A stretch of 22,369 nucleotides of DNA. Source: Candidatus Cloacimonadota bacterium (GTDB lineage: Bacteria; Hydrothermota; E44-bin80). Position 1 is the stretch's first letter. Every line of letters begins with the position of its first letter. Below, in pieces: positions 20,419-22,369 of this stretch. The translations under genes were made by a program, and so were the position numbers. The notes under the pieces were generated by a model, which had not been told where the DNA came from, did no database searches, and worked only from the letters and a program-made list of their open reading frames with translations. Where the stretch lies: the NCBI GenBank assembly GCA_004375785.1, contig SOKM01000059.1, positions 1 to 22,369 of the forward strand, given 5' to 3'.

Positions 20419-22369
20419 ATGAAGAAATACATTGGTGTGTTATTCTTCTGTTTTGCTCTTCTCGGCAATTCTTCTTCTACTTATGGAGTCAATAGCGAAA
20501 TGGTAACCCTGTATAATGAATTAAAGAACGTTGAAGTGGATCCAAATAGAACAGCAAGTGTTGAAAATATCTATATTCATCGCGATGTTGCTACGTTTCA
20601 TCTTGAAAAAGGAACTATCTATTTCTTTAAGCCAGCCTCTATTTCGGGAAATATTCATGTTACAGGAGCTCTCTTTATTGGCGATGGAACATTTTCTTTT
20701 ACACCGTCAACAGAGTTTGAATGGGAACAAGTAACAAGGTTTTATAAAAAAGAGCTTTTCGAAAACCAAACGTTTAAACAGAAAATTAATATCCTATTTA
20801 TCCGGTTCGCTGATAGCACTTTTATTGAACTTGAAAAAAAACTTTTCTTTTATACTGCTTCACCAACAAAAGCAATAAAGGAAAGAAAAAGTTATTGCGA
20901 AAGATACATTTTGGAGAAACGGAATGAAAACGTTATTTATGGTATTCTCAGCAGTCTAAGAATGAATATAAAAGATGGCTATTTTTATGCTCACATCTCC
21001 AAGGAAAACACCGTCCCAGTATTTTTTATCTATAACCCTAATAATAAAGAAGAGGTAGAATTTCAGAATAGAGTTTCAGAATTAAATTATTTAAGGCAGA
21101 CCATCAACCAATTTCACAAACAAGACGATTATGAAAAAGTAATCAATTTTGATGAAGAAAACAAATTTTTTGTCTTTATAAATCATTATCGAATTGATAT
21201 TCAAATTGAATCAAATGGAGATTTTTATGCAACAGCAACTATAACATTTGAAGCAATAAGAAACCATGTCACAATGATAAACTTCCTTATTTTCTCTAAA
21301 CTAAATATTAACAAAGTTCTTGATAGTGATGGTTCGGCACTCCCATTCATCAAAGAAGAAAAATCTTCTAAATTAATTATTTTTCTGGATAACCCTTTGA
21401 GAAAGGGTGACAGTGCAACTATCTCTGTGTCATTTCAAGGAAAAATTTTGAAGAAAGAATGGGATTGTTTTTACTGTAAATCAAGTATTTTCTGGTATCC
21501 ACGATATGGCTGGAGTAATCGAGCCACCTATGACCTTACTTTTAAAGTACCTCAGAGATATGAGTGTATTTCTGTAGGGGAAAAGATTGATGAAAAAAAA
21601 GAAGGAAAGTATAAAATCTCCCGATGGGTACAGGAAACTCCTATAATTAATGCATATTTTAATCTTGGACTATTCAAAACTTACAACATTAATGTTGAAG
21701 GGGTTTCACCCATTACTGTCTTTATGTCAGAGAAAGGACATAGAAAAATTTCCGAATATTTAATATATCACAGGGTTACCTTTGATAAAAACATTGAAGA
21801 ACAAATTGGAGCTGATATCGCTAATTGTATAAAATTTTTTACTAATCTTTTTGGACAGTATCCTTACGAGAAGCTTTACATAACTGAACTTCCTTTTAAA
21901 TATGGAAAAAGCTTTACTGGATTTATACTTTTTCCTTGGTATAATTTTAAAATTTTGACTGATTCTGGATACTCAGAGATTGTGCGTGCTCATGAAGTTG
22001 CTCATCAATGGTGGGGAGTTAGCGTTGGCTCTAAAACATATCATGATGTGTGGATAAGGGAAGGTTTTTCTCAATATGCTGGTTTATTGTACTTACAGTG
22101 GATTTTACAAGACAGCAAGAGATTCTTTGAAATACTCGACGAGTGGAAGGAACAAATTTTTACTAACCGCAAATATCTTATTCGTAACGGTGTAGAAGCT
22201 GGGCCTATCTGGTTAGGTTATCGAACTGTTACCTCTGAGACAGAAGGAGATTATTCCCTCATTGTCTGCAAAAAAGCAGCCTATGTTTTACATATGCTTC
22301 GTAATATCTTTATCGATTTGAAGACGATGGATGAAGACAGATTCAAAAATATGATGCAGGATTTCTTTA
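20419..22369 (+). CDS. M1-family (gluzincin) metallopeptidase, 3' end missing
   Basis: The ATG at 20419 has AGAGGAG upstream. The frame is open for 650 codons to the window edge. A signal peptide (MKKYIGVLFFCFALLGNSSS...) makes the protein exported. Residues about 25-245 are an extra beta-rich N-terminal domain; the M1 N-terminal beta-saddle follows (TISVSFQGKILKKEWDCFY, then FWYPRYGWSNRATYDLTFKV). The zinc site is complete: HEVAHQWWG at 525-533 (His525, Glu526, His529) and third ligand Glu548 in WIREGFSQY. DYSLIVCKKAAYVLHMLR (about residues 612-629) matches the segment around the catalytic Tyr. The GAMEN exopeptidase motif expected about 30 residues before the zinc site is replaced by SFTGFILFP, so classical aminopeptidase activity is doubtful. 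The gene continues beyond the window. Confidence 0.88.
   Translation, partial: MKKYIGVLFFCFALLGNSSSTYGVNSEMVTLYNELKNVEVDPNRTASVENIYIHRDVATFHLEKGTIYFFKPASISGNIHVTGALFIGDGTFSFTPSTEFEWEQVTRFYKKELFENQTFKQKINILFIRFADSTFIELEKKLFFYTASPTKAIKERKSYCERYILEKRNENVIYGILSSLRMNIKDGYFYAHISKENTVPVFFIYNPNNKEEVEFQNRVSELNYLRQTINQFHKQDDYEKVINFDEENKFFVFINHYRIDIQIESNGDFYATATITFEAIRNHVTMINFLIFSKLNINKVLDSDGSALPFIKEEKSSKLIIFLDNPLRKGDSATISVSFQGKILKKEWDCFYCKSSIFWYPRYGWSNRATYDLTFKVPQRYECISVGEKIDEKKEGKYKISRWVQETPIINAYFNLGLFKTYNINVEGVSPITVFMSEKGHRKISEYLIYHRVTFDKNIEEQIGADIANCIKFFTNLFGQYPYEKLYITELPFKYGKSFTGFILFPWYNFKILTDSGYSEIVRAHEVAHQWWGVSVGSKTYHDVWIREGFSQYAGLLYLQWILQDSKRFFEILDEWKEQIFTNRKYLIRNGVEAGPIWLGYRTVTSETEGDYSLIVCKKAAYVLHMLRNIFIDLKTMDEDRFKNMMQDFF

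Noticed and set aside
20531..20734. 67-codon plus-strand frame
   Set aside because: Out-of-frame shadow inside the M1 peptidase gene, which is open from 20419 to the window end.

Overview
The window is low-to-moderate G+C bacterial chromosome, probably from an uncultured Gram-negative lineage. The signs are a C-terminal type IX-secretion-like sorting tail on one exported protein, a bacterial eRF1-like (Vms1/BAERF-type) protein, an SppA protease with an outer-membrane-like N-terminal domain, many dispersed hairpin repeats, and degenerate 7- and 8-base tandem arrays. A WOR-3/Stahlbacteria- or Cloacimonadota-like organism would fit, but this is only an impression from gene style. No rRNA or tRNA was seen.

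Layout. (1) 1-5643, minus strand: the 5' end of a secreted DUF3108-like protein, then an operon transcribed as eRF1-like factor, SppA, UvrC, with a near-consensus promoter at 5722-5749. (2) 5894-6970, plus strand: a coiled-coil / PH-like / zinc-ribbon protein between two 38-39 bp direct repeats. (3) About 7.0-15.1 kb, minus strand: an accessory island. Its genes are short and unrelated: a HExxH metallopeptidase, a three-gene unit around a small TolB-like beta-propeller protein, a hypothetical protein, a BrnT/BrnA toxin-antitoxin pair, an APH-fold phosphotransferase, a GNAT acetyltransferase, an acetamidase/formamidase homologue and a polysaccharide deacetylase. Imperfect palindromes of about 40-160 bp separate many of them, and their outer edges read like integron attC core sites (RYYYAAC...GTTRRRY). 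The next start codon usually follows 19-60 bp after the presumed crossover point. No complete integrase is present, but two homologous 5' remnants of what looks like a tyrosine-recombinase gene (9656-9769 and 14949-15092) survive with their promoters, and each runs into one of these sites. I read the island as an integron-like cassette array without its own integrase (CALIN-like), possibly tied to a non-IntI recombinase. This is the strongest candidate for something undescribed. (4) 15353-15835: a DUF456 membrane protein, then a repeat-rich gap. (5) 16268-20274, plus strand: a membrane VWA protein, an ECF sigma factor, its zinc-type anti-sigma factor and a Spy/CpxP-like periplasmic protein, closed by a strong terminator: a plausible envelope-stress unit. 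(6) 20419 to the end: an M1-family metallopeptidase cut by the window edge.

Regulation visible in sequence: three promoters inside the island sit 5-6 bases before an ATG and have no Shine-Dalgarno sequence, suggesting leaderless transcripts, whereas the housekeeping genes mostly have clear AGGAGG-type sites. Protein families were assigned by reading motifs; no database search was run.
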